Assembly: GCA_034927505.1 (NCBI GenBank) | Contig: JAYFPY010000013.1 | Span: 1 to 17,387, forward strand | Origin: RUG100 sp034927505 | GTDB taxonomy: Bacteria; Bacillota; Clostridia; Peptostreptococcales; Anaerovoracaceae | Direction: 5' to 3' | DNA: 17,387 nt | Shown here: piece by piece, positions 1 to 6,789 of the stretch | Numbering within the stretch: position 1 is the first letter of the stretch | Layout: each line of letters begins with the position of its first letter | Position numbers and translations under genes: made by a program | The notes under the pieces: model-generated | What the model saw: only the letters and a program-made list of their open reading frames with translations | The model's database searches: none | What the model was told of the DNA's origin: nothing

Positions 1-34
1 CAGGTGTAAATGTAGTAGAATTAAACTGATCCAT
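1..34 (-). CDS. 5' end of an outward-reading gene, N-terminus MDQFNSTTFTP (partial)
   Basis: An ATG at 34-32 on the minus strand is preceded by a near-perfect AAGGAGGT site with 7 nt spacing. The reading frame is open for 11 codons (MDQFNSTTFTP) before it leaves the window. The identical start is found at the right edge on the plus strand, because both lie in repeat R. I do not recognise the family from 11 residues. If R is a mobile element, this could be its transposase or another element gene; that is inference. The strong ribosome-binding site makes a real gene likely. Confidence 0.65.
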   Translation of the reverse strand, partial: MDQFNSTTFTP

Positions 35-72
35 AATTGTGACCTCCTTAGTAGGTTTTATGTAGTAACTTA

Positions 73-81
73 ATTCTACCA
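73..81 (-). promoter_or_regulatory. Extended -10 promoter element in left R copy
   Basis: On the minus strand the sequence reads TGGTAGAAT: a TG extension followed by TAGAAT (5 of 6 to TATAAT). It lies about 39 nt upstream of the ATG at 34. There is no good -35 hexamer at 16-18 nt, so it would rely on the extended -10. The right R copy has the same element at 17306-17314. Confidence 0.4.
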
Positions 82-108
82 GAGAATCCTTTTATGGATC
101 ACCTTTTT

Positions 109-774
109 TCAGTTGTTCAATTTCATTTTACAATTAACCTCTCTTTTCTTTCCCTTATATAAAAAGAAAAGAACTCCGTTCTTGTAACTGAGTTTACGCT
201 CAACAGTTACTGCTTTTCCATCCGAATCTTCAAAAGTGATTTCCGCTGCCTTTTGACTCTTTAGTAAATATAACAATTTGTGGCTGTTGGTGTCTTCCTT
301 AAAAAGTTCCGTCTCCGACGTAAAAGCAGATGACCATATCTCCTCAAAATCATGTCCATGATTATTATTATCAACTATCTCTTTTGCGTATCCGGAAAGC
401 TGCGAATATATATTGTTTACAATTACCTGATATGCTTCATACATCACATCATCTTCCGGAATACGATCCAGCAAACCAACAGTAAGAAGAAATATCTGTG
501 ACATATTCAGGGCTAGACAGACCGGATGTACAGACGCAAAATATCTTTCTTCATCCCCATCCATTCTCACTCCTTTGGCGCTGTTTTCTAAATGCACATT
601 GATGTCCATACCCGGAAAATCCATCTCCTCCAAATAATCGTTCGTATACCGTTGCCTCGTCCTGTCTTCTATACCGAAATGATCCGCAATCTCGGTGAAA
701 GTTCTCGGCTTGTGACAGTATTTGAGCATTTCTATCTGTCGCTCTAACTTACTCATATCTTTGAAGTCTTTCAT
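109..774 (-). pseudogene. HTH/WYL-type transcriptional regulator, 3' end apparently truncated by repeat R
   Basis: The product is 221 residues. Residues 1-75 look like a winged helix-turn-helix (TFTEIADHFGIEDRTRQRYT, then a wing segment), as in WYL/DeoR-type repressors. Residues 80-160 are a helical linker. From about residue 168 a WYL-like beta segment begins (AEITFEDSDGKAVTVERKL) but stops after roughly 50 residues, while full WYL regulators are usually near 300. The last 9-10 residues and the TGA come from R. The start at 774 is chosen because GGAGG lies 9 nt upstream; an in-frame ATG at 756 lacks this. It lies downstream of recQ and the 61-residue ORF on the same strand. The protein may still bind DNA but has probably lost ligand sensing. 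The alternative is a naturally short regulator; homologues would decide. Confidence 0.6.
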
Positions 775-858
775 TTCTGCTGTTCCTCCACAAATCTCGA
801 ATAAATCAATATCAAATGCTCAATCCAAAAAATATGATTCGCTTTTTTCTTTGGTATC

Positions 859-1044
859 TTATCTTTCATTTGTTTTTCTTCCTAATTTACTTCCGATTTT
901 TTTGTTTTTGGAAATGCCATCCAAATCATTATCCTTCTTTTCTTTTTTGCTCTCTTTATTTAGTGCAATATACTCCCATTCCTCTTTAGTGGCTCCTGAT
1001 GCCTGCGCATCTTCCAGCTCACGTCCTTCAACTAACTCATCCAT
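859..1044 (-). CDS. Small charged hypothetical protein coupled to recQ
   Basis: This 61-codon ORF begins with ATG at 1044, only 4 nt after the recQ stop codon (TAA, 1051-1049). It has no Shine-Dalgarno of its own, so translation would depend on coupling to recQ. The N-terminal half is acidic (MDELVEGRELEDAQ) with a conserved-looking segment ATKEEWEYIAL; the C-terminal half is very Lys-rich and low in complexity. No membrane segment or motif is recognised. The position directly behind recQ and the composition favour a real small gene, but its function is unknown and it could be spurious. Confidence 0.45.
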   Translation of the reverse strand: MDELVEGRELEDAQASGATKEEWEYIALNKESKKEKKDNDLDGISKNKKIGSKLGRKTNER

Positions 1045-1048
1045 GCTG

Positions 1049-2944
1049 TTATAGCATGTTTGCTTTTTTCTTTATCACTGATCCATCTTCACCAGCTATG
1101 CTGACCACAGCATTTGGATGCCCTGTCTGATAAGCAAGGATCTCATCGAGGAATTTCCTGCCGTATTTTTCATATTTTACATCGCCGACGCCGGAGACAT
1201 CCAACATTTCTGTTTTATCTTCAGGCATCCTGACGCACATATCGATCAGCGTTTTATCACTGAAAACAATGTACGGCGGCATGGCTTCTTCCCTGGCGAT
1301 TTGAAGACGCAGACTGCGTAATTTCTCAAACAATTCAAAGCCGGCACCGGTAAGGGAGTCCATGCTGCTTTTCCTACTTTGTTTCTTTCTTCTTTCAGGC
1401 TCTTTTTCTTCATACATTCTTACAATGACCTGCGCATCCTGCTCCTTGAGCGGAGTGATATCTCCCATTTGAAGAAGGCCGTATTTATCATTGGTCAGAT
1501 ACAGATATTTTTCAGACACAAGCTGGCTGATCAATGATCTGAGTTCCATATCTGAACTCTCACTCAGCTTTCCATATGATTTGTAGTCACCTGCACCTAT
1601 TTCTCTTAGTCTGGCTCTGTTGGCTCCTAATAGGATCCCCCGAACGATCCCCTGTCCATAACGTCCCCGGGTTTCTGCCACACAGTTTATCACCCATTTT
1701 CCTTCGTCAGTCATATTGACTTCTCGATATTCTCTGTGGCAATTGCCGCAATTATCACATGGGGCGCTGGTCTTTTCTCCAAAATAATTCAAAATATAAT
1801 TCCGCAGACAAGAAGTCGTTCTGCAGTAGCCTTCTATTTTCAGAAGACGTTTCATATCTCTTCCCTGGATCGACTCCAGGTTTTCATCAGGGACTTCACT
1901 AAAATCTTTTTTAGAAAGCAGATATTTATTTATCATCACATCCTGCGCCGAATACAGCAGAACACATAAAGCCGATTCGCCGTCTCGCCCGGCTCGGCCG
2001 GCTTCCTGGTAATAATTCTCCATGCTATGAGGCATGTTGTAATGTATCACATATCGAACATTGGATTTGTCTATCCCCATTCCAAATGCATTGGTCGCAA
2101 CAACAACATTTTCCCTGTCGTAAATAAAATCGTCCTGGTTCTGTTGTCTGGTCACACTGTCTATCCCGGCGTGGTATTTAGTCGCATGCACGCCTTCGTT
2201 CAGGAGAAGATCATGCAGGGCATCCACATTTTTCCGGGTAGCACAATAGATTATGCCGCTGTCATCCGGATGCTTCCTGATGTACTCAACTACATAATTG
2301 TCTTTGTCTTTTATATTTTCTACTTTGTAATATAGGTTTTCTCTGTCAAAGCCGGTAACGACTACCTCGGGTTCTTCGAGATTCAGAACACATGCAATAT
2401 CGTTCTTGACATCCTCCGTTGCCGTTGCCGTAAAAGCGCTGAGTATAGGTCGCTTGTTTAAACCATTTACGAAATCTATGATCTTCAGATAACTGGGCCT
2501 GAAATCCTGGCCCCATTGAGAAATACAATGCGCCTCATCGATTGTGACCATTGAGATATTCGCCTCATCGGTAAATTCTGCGAACTCCCTGTTCTCCAGT
2601 CGCTCCGGAGCCACATAAAGGATCTTGAATTGTCCATCAGCTGCCGCTTTTAAAGTTTTCATTATATGCATAGATGACAAGGATGAGTTGATATACGCCG
2701 CATGGATCCCGGCATCATTAAGCGCCTTTACCTGATCCTGCATCAAAGATATCAGCGGTGATATCACTATTGTGATCCCCGGCAGCATAAGCGCCGGGAC
2801 CTGATAACAAATCGATTTGCCGGCTCCGGTAGGCATGATCGCCAGAGCATCCCGCCCGGCCATTATTGCATTGATTACGTTCTCTTGTCCTTCACGGAAA
2901 GTATCATATCCAAAATATGTTTTTAATGTCTCATTAGCATTCAT
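1049..2944 (-). CDS. recQ: ATP-dependent DNA helicase RecQ
   Basis: RecQ unwinds DNA 3' to 5' in recombination and repair. From the ATG at 2944 it is 631 residues, a normal length. The helicase core has Walker A (MPTGAGKS, Lys43) and the DEAH box (Asp136-His139) with the RecQ aromatic-rich loop CISQWGQDFRPSY. The second RecA lobe carries the HYNMPHSMENYYQEAGRAGRDG arginine-finger region. The RQC zinc site is the CLRNYILNYFG...CDNCGNC pattern with four Cys. A winged helix follows, and an HRDC domain (FEKLRSLRLQIAREEAMPPY...) lies near the C-terminus. The start is uncertain: the frame is open to a TTG at 2977 and another ATG is at 2950, none with a clear ribosome-binding site; 2944 (MNANETLKTYFGYDTF) best fits the family. 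It has its own promoter just upstream (3018-3026). Confidence 0.95.
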   Translation of the reverse strand: MNANETLKTYFGYDTFREGQENVINAIMAGRDALAIMPTGAGKSICYQVPALMLPGITIVISPLISLMQDQVKALNDAGIHAAYINSSLSSMHIMKTLKAAADGQFKILYVAPERLENREFAEFTDEANISMVTIDEAHCISQWGQDFRPSYLKIIDFVNGLNKRPILSAFTATATEDVKNDIACVLNLEEPEVVVTGFDRENLYYKVENIKDKDNYVVEYIRKHPDDSGIIYCATRKNVDALHDLLLNEGVHATKYHAGIDSVTRQQNQDDFIYDRENVVVATNAFGMGIDKSNVRYVIHYNMPHSMENYYQEAGRAGRDGESALCVLLYSAQDVMINKYLLSKKDFSEVPDENLESIQGRDMKRLLKIEGYCRTTSCLRNYILNYFGEKTSAPCDNCGNCHREYREVNMTDEGKWVINCVAETRGRYGQGIVRGILLGANRARLREIGAGDYKSYGKLSESSDMELRSLISQLVSEKYLYLTNDKYGLLQMGDITPLKEQDAQVIVRMYEEKEPERRKKQSRKSSMDSLTGAGFELFEKLRSLRLQIAREEAMPPYIVFSDKTLIDMCVRMPEDKTEMLDVSGVGDVKYEKYGRKFLDEILAYQTGHPNAVVSIAGEDGSVIKKKANML

Positions 2945-2978
2945 TATCATTATTAAAGCAGTCTTACAAGATATCAAT

Positions 2979-2994
2979 GGTCAGTACATTGACC
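2979..2994. promoter_or_regulatory. Inverted repeat in the recQ leader (operator or small hairpin)
   Basis: GGTCAGTACATTGACC has perfect 5-bp arms (GGTCA/TGACC) around a 6-bp centre. It lies between the recQ extended -10 and the likely recQ start, about 17-32 nt into the transcript. It could be a repressor operator or an RNA hairpin. It does not match the Bacillota LexA box (CGAAC-N4-GTTCG). Confidence 0.35.
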
Positions 2995-3017
2995 TTTCTT
3001 CTGATCACATCTATTGT

Positions 3018-3026
3018 ATTATATCA
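3018..3026 (-). promoter_or_regulatory. recQ promoter, extended -10
   Basis: The minus strand reads TGATATAAT: a TG extension plus a perfect TATAAT box, between the stop of the Cys-rich gene (3052) and recQ. There is no recognisable -35 at 17 nt, as is common for extended -10 promoters. Confidence 0.5.
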
Positions 3027-3051
3027 TATTTGAACTCTATTTTATGCTGCA

Positions 3052-3567
3052 TCACCCATATATTATGTCTGCTGCGGTTTCAAAATCGTATTCCAAAGGG
3101 ATCATTTCAATACTGTCAACGTCTGTTTTGTCTATCAGCTTTGTTTCCAGGCCCTGTTTGTCAAAGCCGGCTATCGCCAGATATTTTACTATCAGACTAT
3201 CTGCATCCTTTTCTACATCCATTATTTTCATTCCTTCATATTCGAACGCTGCGTTCCTGCATTCCGTCAACATCTTCTCTTTTTCCGCCGACTCTTTCCT
3301 TCTTTTTTCAATTTGAATCCTTCTCTTTTGTTTTTTCTCTTCTTTGTCAAAATCAACACTCATGTACAGCCATTTACATCCCTTGCCGTTGCAGTCATGT
3401 TCGCTCATCATTTTCTTTGTAAGGCACCCCGGATGATCGTCACAGTTGCAATATCCCACGGAATGTTTCTTTTTCTTCCGGCTACCGTCAATGAACCTTA
3501 GAATATCCCTGTCCAATTCAAATTCCAAAACATTTGCATCGTTCTCATAATTTTGTGATACCAGCAT
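3052..3567 (-). CDS. Cys-rich hypothetical protein with central coiled coil
   Basis: The ATG at 3567 is chosen over the upstream open frame (to 3633) because GGGGAGG lies just before it and the preceding VanZ-like gene ends only 1 nt earlier (TAA-T-ATG), indicating translational coupling. The 171-residue product has an N-terminal segment (MLVSQNYENDANVLEF), then a Cys/His cluster (YCNCDDHPGCL, followed by DCNGKGCKWLYM) that could bind zinc. A strongly basic and acidic helical stretch comes next (about residues 73-100, a coiled coil), then a C-terminal region rich in Asp and Ile. No known domain is recognised. It is the last gene of the 28-residue peptide / VanZ-like / Cys-rich operon. The reading frame is reliable, the function unknown. 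Confidence 0.75.
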   Translation of the reverse strand: MLVSQNYENDANVLEFELDRDILRFIDGSRKKKKHSVGYCNCDDHPGCLTKKMMSEHDCNGKGCKWLYMSVDFDKEEKKQKRRIQIEKRRKESAEKEKMLTECRNAAFEYEGMKIMDVEKDADSLIVKYLAIAGFDKQGLETKLIDKTDVDSIEMIPLEYDFETAADIIYG

Positions 3568-3568
3568 A

Positions 3569-3988
3569 TTAAATCCTCCCCATACTACAATTCCGGTGTC
3601 TGATCGACAATAAACCCGGAAACGATTTATCATACACAGCCGTCTGTTTGTCTTTCCTGAATATCATATATATCACTATCCCTCCAACTGCATAAGCCAG
3701 CATGTCCAGTGGATCGCTCACTGCTGTTGGCTTTATCAACGGAGCAAAGTATTCCCAGATCAGACCTGCGCTCAATGTGATCGCCATGATCTGGCCGAAA
3801 CCCCGGATCTCAGTAAGCAGATTCGAAAACGCTATCAAAAAAATCGGCGCCAAAACATCATTGAAGTAAGATCTGAACAAACTTGAAATTGTAGTATTTG
3901 AAATTCCCGATAAAACTGCTTTGTTATACAAATACAAAACCGCCACCGATATTATGATATAAGAAAGATATTTCCTTTTAAAAAACAC
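3569..3988 (-). CDS. VanZ-like small integral membrane protein
   Basis: This 139-residue protein starts with GTG at 3988, inside the end of the preceding 28-residue ORF (11-nt overlap) and without its own Shine-Dalgarno, so translation is probably coupled. It has about four hydrophobic segments (around residues 8-26, 43-60, 66-88 and 94-111). The ending SDPLDMLAYAVGGIVIYMIF resembles the VanZ-family signature, in which a D-hydrophobic-x-A motif precedes the last membrane helix; WEYFAPL before it fits the same fold. VanZ proteins are linked to glycopeptide tolerance, but most homologues have unknown roles. The C-terminal tail after residue 113 is basic and cytoplasmic. The family call is moderate. 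Confidence 0.6.
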   Translation of the reverse strand: MFFKRKYLSYIIISVAVLYLYNKAVLSGISNTTISSLFRSYFNDVLAPIFLIAFSNLLTEIRGFGQIMAITLSAGLIWEYFAPLIKPTAVSDPLDMLAYAVGGIVIYMIFRKDKQTAVYDKSFPGLLSIRHRNCSMGRI

Positions 3989-4064
3989 AGCAAATAATTA
4001 CTGCCACGATAATCGCACCGACGGTCCCCCAAAATCCGATACCGCCTTTATTGTTCCCGCTCAT
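3978..4064 (-). CDS. 28-residue single-pass membrane peptide
   Basis: An ATG at 4064 is preceded by a perfect AGGAGG with suitable spacing and, further up, by a good promoter (4114-4142). The ORF encodes MSGNNKGGIGFWGTVGAIIV followed by AVIICCVF and a TAA at 3978-3980. It has a short polar, Gly-rich head and one hydrophobic helix of about 17 residues ending in two Cys. It overlaps the GTG of the VanZ-like gene by 11 nt, so it may serve both as a leader for coupled translation and as a peptide. It is too short for standard gene callers. The initiation signals are the strongest of this operon; the function is unknown. Confidence 0.65.
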   Translation of the reverse strand: MSGNNKGGIGFWGTVGAIIVAVIICCVF

Positions 4065-4113
4065 TACTATACCTCCTGCAATCTAAAAATCCTAAAACGA
4101 TTATTGCAATTGT

Positions 4114-4142
4114 ATCATACCGGGAATTTCGATGTGGGTAAA
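4114..4142 (-). promoter_or_regulatory. Promoter of the 28-residue peptide / VanZ-like / Cys-rich operon
   Basis: On the minus strand TTTACC (4142-4137) and TATGAT (4119-4114, 5 of 6 to consensus) are separated by exactly 17 nt, about 50 nt upstream of the ATG at 4064. Confidence 0.5.
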
Positions 4143-4205
4143 TTGTTACTCTATTGCAAAAGCATGTTTTCCTCGGGCCGCGGCATGCAATTCGTTTGAA
4201 TGGTC

Positions 4206-4310
4206 TTAGCTTGTCAAGAATGATACTGTATCCCAAGCATATTCTTTGCCCTTGTTTTCCCACACTGCAGATATTGCAGCAGTTATGACCAATACCTGCT
4301 TGTCCCCTGT
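4206..4310 (-). pseudogene. Possible gene remnant after the 70-residue ORF
   Basis: In a frame shifted from the 70-residue ORF, the minus strand reads KQVLVITAAISAVWENKGKE and on to a TAA at 4206-4208, with no start codon or ribosome-binding site. The run is protein-like but short, so chance is not excluded. The rest of the 218-bp gap (4065-4282) holds only the promoter at 4114-4142; I see no terminator. Confidence 0.2.
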
Positions 4311-4495
4311 AAAGCAGCTGTATCGTCTATCATTGAATGGATATCCGTAATGATTTCTTCACTGCTACCGACTCTCTCAAAGACATGGCGAATAACGCTC
4401 ATCAAATCGTAATACATGTATGCTGTATCCTCACAGTCGATTTCTACCTGCTGCGTTCTTTTCCCATTTTGTTCTATTGTCTCCACAGATAACAT
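4283..4495 (-). CDS. Small acidic hypothetical protein (70 residues)
   Basis: ATG at 4495 follows GGGAGG with 7 nt spacing. The product (MLSVETIEQNGKRTQQVEID...) is acidic, probably alpha/beta, with no membrane segment, Cys motif or recognised domain. It lies 14 nt after the 67-residue gene and is most likely the last member of the Nudix / acetolactate decarboxylase / CAT-like series. The frame is credible because of its ribosome-binding site and spacing. Confidence 0.6.
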   Translation of the reverse strand: MLSVETIEQNGKRTQQVEIDCEDTAYMYYDLMSVIRHVFERVGSSEEIITDIHSMIDDTAALQGTSRYWS

Positions 4496-4509
4496 ATCGT
4501 CGCCTCCCT

Positions 4510-4713
4510 TCAGTTCGTACGACCGGAAACATATGCTTTGACTGCTTTGTCTATTGTGTTATGCAATTCGTCAACATCGCAAATGTTCATCTTTAAAAAT
4601 GTATCGAACAACGCACGCAGCTCTTCTTCACAAACAGCCGGTGACTCCCAGTCGGTTACGCACTCGGTAGATACTTTTTCTTTTGCATCAACAATGGTAT
4701 TTGTATAAATCAT
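4510..4713 (-). CDS. Small hypothetical protein coupled to the CAT-like gene (67 residues)
   Basis: The ATG at 4713 overlaps the stop of the CAT-like gene (ATGA), with a purine-rich AGGGG just upstream, so the two are translationally coupled. The open frame extends further upstream, but that part lies inside the acetyltransferase gene in another frame. The product is acidic and helical, with PAVCEEELRALFDTFLKM in the middle. A degenerate second copy of that middle part lies in front of the CAT-like gene (5338-5423), which supports this being a real, once-duplicated gene. The function is unknown. Confidence 0.6.
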   Translation of the reverse strand: MIYTNTIVDAKEKVSTECVTDWESPAVCEEELRALFDTFLKMNICDVDELHNTIDKAVKAYVSGRTN

Positions 4714-5354
4714 TTCCCCTGTCTCCTCTGCTGTCCCAGCTGTTTCTGCAGTTCTTCTGCAAACTGCCCGATGTGTATGCCGTCCACAAATGAATGGTGG
4801 GCCTGCACCGAAATCGGCATCAATAGTCTTCCGTCCTTTTCGTAATATTTGCCCCAGTCGAACAGCGGCGTGGCATTGTCCTTTTTGCCGGAATTCGTGT
4901 GTGAGATATGGGTGTATGTGACCCACGGCATTGGAGAGCACTGAAACACATCATTGCCTAACGGCCCTGTGAAATACTCACTCTGTTCATTTGCTGTTTT
5001 TGATGCAGCAATGCAGTAATCACGCAGGTCATCGATCATAGGCACATTGACCACTTTGAATAACCCTGTCTCTTTGTTCAGATATGTAAAAGCCGTATCT
5101 ATTTTGTCATACAGCACCACCTGTCCGTCTGCAAAACGATAACGGAATGCTTCGATCTCGTTAGCGCATTTGCAGACAGCATGCACCATTGCTAATGTAA
5201 AAGACAGCCCCTGCTCCTTGACCCTGCGTCTGTGATATGTAACATCCGCTTCAAAAGTCACGCAGAACGCCGGTTCGACACAGTCTCTGAATACAGCGCA
5301 GTGCATTGCCCTTTCCCATGTGTTTTCATCTATTATTCTATATGTGTTGCTCAT
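4710..5354 (-). CDS. cat: Chloramphenicol acetyltransferase-like (CatA family) acetyltransferase
   Basis: CatA-type enzymes are trimeric acetyl-CoA O-acetyltransferases. The product is 214 residues from the ATG at 5354 (MSNTYRIIDENTWERAMHC), matching the usual 210-220. A GTG at 5363 is possible, but neither start has a clear Shine-Dalgarno. The catalytic motif HHSFVDG is present (His186-His187, with Asp in the DG pair), followed by IHIGQFAEELQ as in the family. Conserved middle motifs include FRYRF, the LFKV segment and SPMPWVTYTHISH. Many chromosomal members of this family do not confer resistance, and substrate specificity cannot be read here. The 67-residue gene overlaps its stop. Confidence 0.88.
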   Translation of the reverse strand: MSNTYRIIDENTWERAMHCAVFRDCVEPAFCVTFEADVTYHRRRVKEQGLSFTLAMVHAVCKCANEIEAFRYRFADGQVVLYDKIDTAFTYLNKETGLFKVVNVPMIDDLRDYCIAASKTANEQSEYFTGPLGNDVFQCSPMPWVTYTHISHTNSGKKDNATPLFDWGKYYEKDGRLLMPISVQAHHSFVDGIHIGQFAEELQKQLGQQRRQGK

Positions 5355-5423
5355 GTATTTCACTCATTTCTAAAAATGTATCGAACACTGCTCGCAGTTC
5401 TTCCTCACAAACAGCCGGCGCCC
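5338..5423 (-). pseudogene. Remnant copy of the 67-residue gene upstream of cat
   Basis: The minus strand encodes PAVCEEELRAVFDTFLEM and then leaves homology, ending at a TAG inside the acetyltransferase start region. The DNA at about 5368-5420 matches about 4590-4642 within the 67-residue gene with only a handful of differences. It has no start codon of its own. It occupies the gap between the acetolactate decarboxylase stop (5427) and the CAT-like start, and explains the poor ribosome-binding site there. It is a fossil of a tandem duplication or of a recombination between copies. Confidence 0.75.
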
Positions 5424-5426
5424 TCT

Positions 5427-6257
5427 CTATTTATTTTTCTCCACTTTAGTTATTGCTTCGCTTTGGTCTGATGCCAGATCCTGCTTTTGAAAAGATTTCG
5501 TGCCCGGTATGGACATCGAAAAGTCCTTTGTGACATCGAATCCGGCTTCTGCCTTTGTACACTTCAGATCCAGGATGTGTCCGCCCCGTTTCGTATCTTC
5601 TGACAGAAAATGAAAATGCCAGCCCGGCGTATTTATCCCATCCATGTAATCAGGACAGTAAAGGCCCACGATCGTGCCTTTGATATTTTTGTATTCGTAA
5701 ACCTTCTGATCTGTTTTCATGACTTCATCCAAAGGTTTGTACGGTTTTTTCTGCTTGTATTCACTGCGGACCTGCATGTAACTGAATGTCCCGTTGATCT
5801 TTATCACGTAAAAATCATTTTTGCCGTTTTTATCTACCGTCTTGTCCAGCTCTGTTTTCAGGTCTTCTATATCTCCCACATCTTTCACTGTCTGAGTTAT
5901 GTCCTGATCATAGAATGTCACATCCGAAAACGGTATCTTGACCTTATCATCTGCTGTAACAACACTGCCGTCGCTGACAGCCTGATAGACCGTCCCGCCC
6001 AGCATGATCAGTTCGCCGTCGACTCCTTCAAAAGTCCCAAGGCCCGTATCTCCCTTGTCCCTCAGTTCTCCGACGGTAATGCTGCCCTCGTAATTGCCCA
6101 TCATCAATGACTGCAGCAGTGATGTTTGGTAAAGGGTCTCTTTGTCTGCCGACCCTCCGCACCCGCACATGAACAGGCATGCTGCCGCGATCACCGCGCA
6201 CAGACATACTACGCTTGCTTTCCTTGCTGTTGTTTTTCGTTCTGTGTTTTTCTTCAT
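5427..6257 (-). CDS. alsD: Acetolactate decarboxylase, predicted lipoprotein
   Basis: The enzyme converts 2-acetolactate to acetoin. Residues 43 onward match the family: LYQTSLLQSLMMGNYEGSIT, GELRDKGDTGLGTFEGVDGE, FSYMQVRSEYKQKKPY and PGWHFHF...GGHILDL. His214, His216 and His227 reproduce the H-x-H-x10-H zinc-ligand spacing of known enzymes. Unlike the usual cytoplasmic forms, it has a basic N-terminus, a hydrophobic stretch and a lipobox-like MCGC at about residues 30-33, so it is probably exported and lipid-anchored; a secreted form is known from Brevibacillus. Its ATG overlaps the Nudix stop by one base (TAATG). No acetolactate synthase gene is in the window. Confidence 0.92.
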   Translation of the reverse strand: MKKNTERKTTARKASVVCLCAVIAAACLFMCGCGGSADKETLYQTSLLQSLMMGNYEGSITVGELRDKGDTGLGTFEGVDGELIMLGGTVYQAVSDGSVVTADDKVKIPFSDVTFYDQDITQTVKDVGDIEDLKTELDKTVDKNGKNDFYVIKINGTFSYMQVRSEYKQKKPYKPLDEVMKTDQKVYEYKNIKGTIVGLYCPDYMDGINTPGWHFHFLSEDTKRGGHILDLKCTKAEAGFDVTKDFSMSIPGTKSFQKQDLASDQSEAITKVEKNK

Positions 6258-6763
6258 TATAGACCCCGCATCTCCAAAAATCTCCGATACACTGCAAATG
6301 CCGCATTGCCCGGGCTGTCGGGAAACAGCGTCTTAGGCACTTCAAGTGCAGGGACCCATTCTGCCGAATCAACCTCTTCAGATAGTGACAGCGGCTTTTT
6401 ATATGCAAAGCCGATGAAACCGTGCATCAGCATATCGCCTTTTGCGAACCAGCAGGTGCCTGCATCTGTCAGCTTTTCAAGATCCAGGCCCAGCTCTTCT
6501 TTGACTTCTCTCACAGCGGTCTCCTCTGCAGTCTCGCCCGGCACCATAAAGCCGGAGGTCAATGTCGTGTACTTGTCCGACATGTACCCTTGCCTGCACA
6601 GTACGATCTCGTCGTATTCATTGTATGTCAATACGATGGCGCAGCTCTGGAACGAATCGAACCATCTCTTGTCGCAGGCGCTGCAGTACGGCACCATGCC
6701 GTCATCGCCGGCGTGTATCTCTGTTAATTTTTCCCCACACAGGGGGCAGTATTTGTATCTCAT
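6257..6763 (-). CDS. Nudix hydrolase with N-terminal zinc ribbon (NudC-like)
   Basis: This 168-residue protein starts at ATG 6763 with GGAG about 10 nt upstream. An N-terminal zinc ribbon has two CxxC pairs (Cys6/Cys9 and Cys27/Cys30). The Nudix box is complete: Gly71, Glu77 and REVKEELGL at 85-93, fitting G-x5-E-x7-REUxEExGU. The layout recalls the zinc ribbon plus Nudix of NADH pyrophosphatase NudC, but the protein is shorter and lacks the N-terminal NudC domain, so the substrate is open. It is co-transcribed and translationally coupled with the lipoprotein acetolactate decarboxylase. A degenerate, internally deleted copy lies at 8645-8757. Confidence 0.9.
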   Translation of the reverse strand: MRYKYCPLCGEKLTEIHAGDDGMVPYCSACDKRWFDSFQSCAIVLTYNEYDEIVLCRQGYMSDKYTTLTSGFMVPGETAEETAVREVKEELGLDLEKLTDAGTCWFAKGDMLMHGFIGFAYKKPLSLSEEVDSAEWVPALEVPKTLFPDSPGNAAFAVYRRFLEMRGL

Positions 6764-6789
6764 GCTGTGATTGCTCCAATTCTAACAGG

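Larger units (their letters stand above)
1..140. repeat. Left copy of 140-bp perfect inverted repeat R
   Basis: Bases 1-140 are the exact reverse complement of 17247-17386, with no mismatch; position p on the left pairs with 17387-p on the right. Read outward (minus strand here), R begins AGGTTAATTG, has an extended -10 (TGGTAGAAT, 73-81), an AAGGAGGT ribosome-binding site and an ATG at 34. Identity stops abruptly at 140/141. The regulator gene at 109-774 runs into R and takes its last codons and stop from it. R probably continues beyond position 1, so what is visible may be only the end of a longer repeated element. Confidence 0.97.

Noticed and set aside
2817..3422. 201-codon plus-strand ORF across the recQ start
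   Set aside because: It is antisense to recQ and the Cys-rich gene and lacks initiation signals.
4048..4263. 71-codon minus-strand ORF starting from a GTG-like codon
   Set aside because: It overlaps the start and promoter of the 28-residue peptide gene, has no ribosome-binding site and has an unusual composition rich in Arg and Cys.
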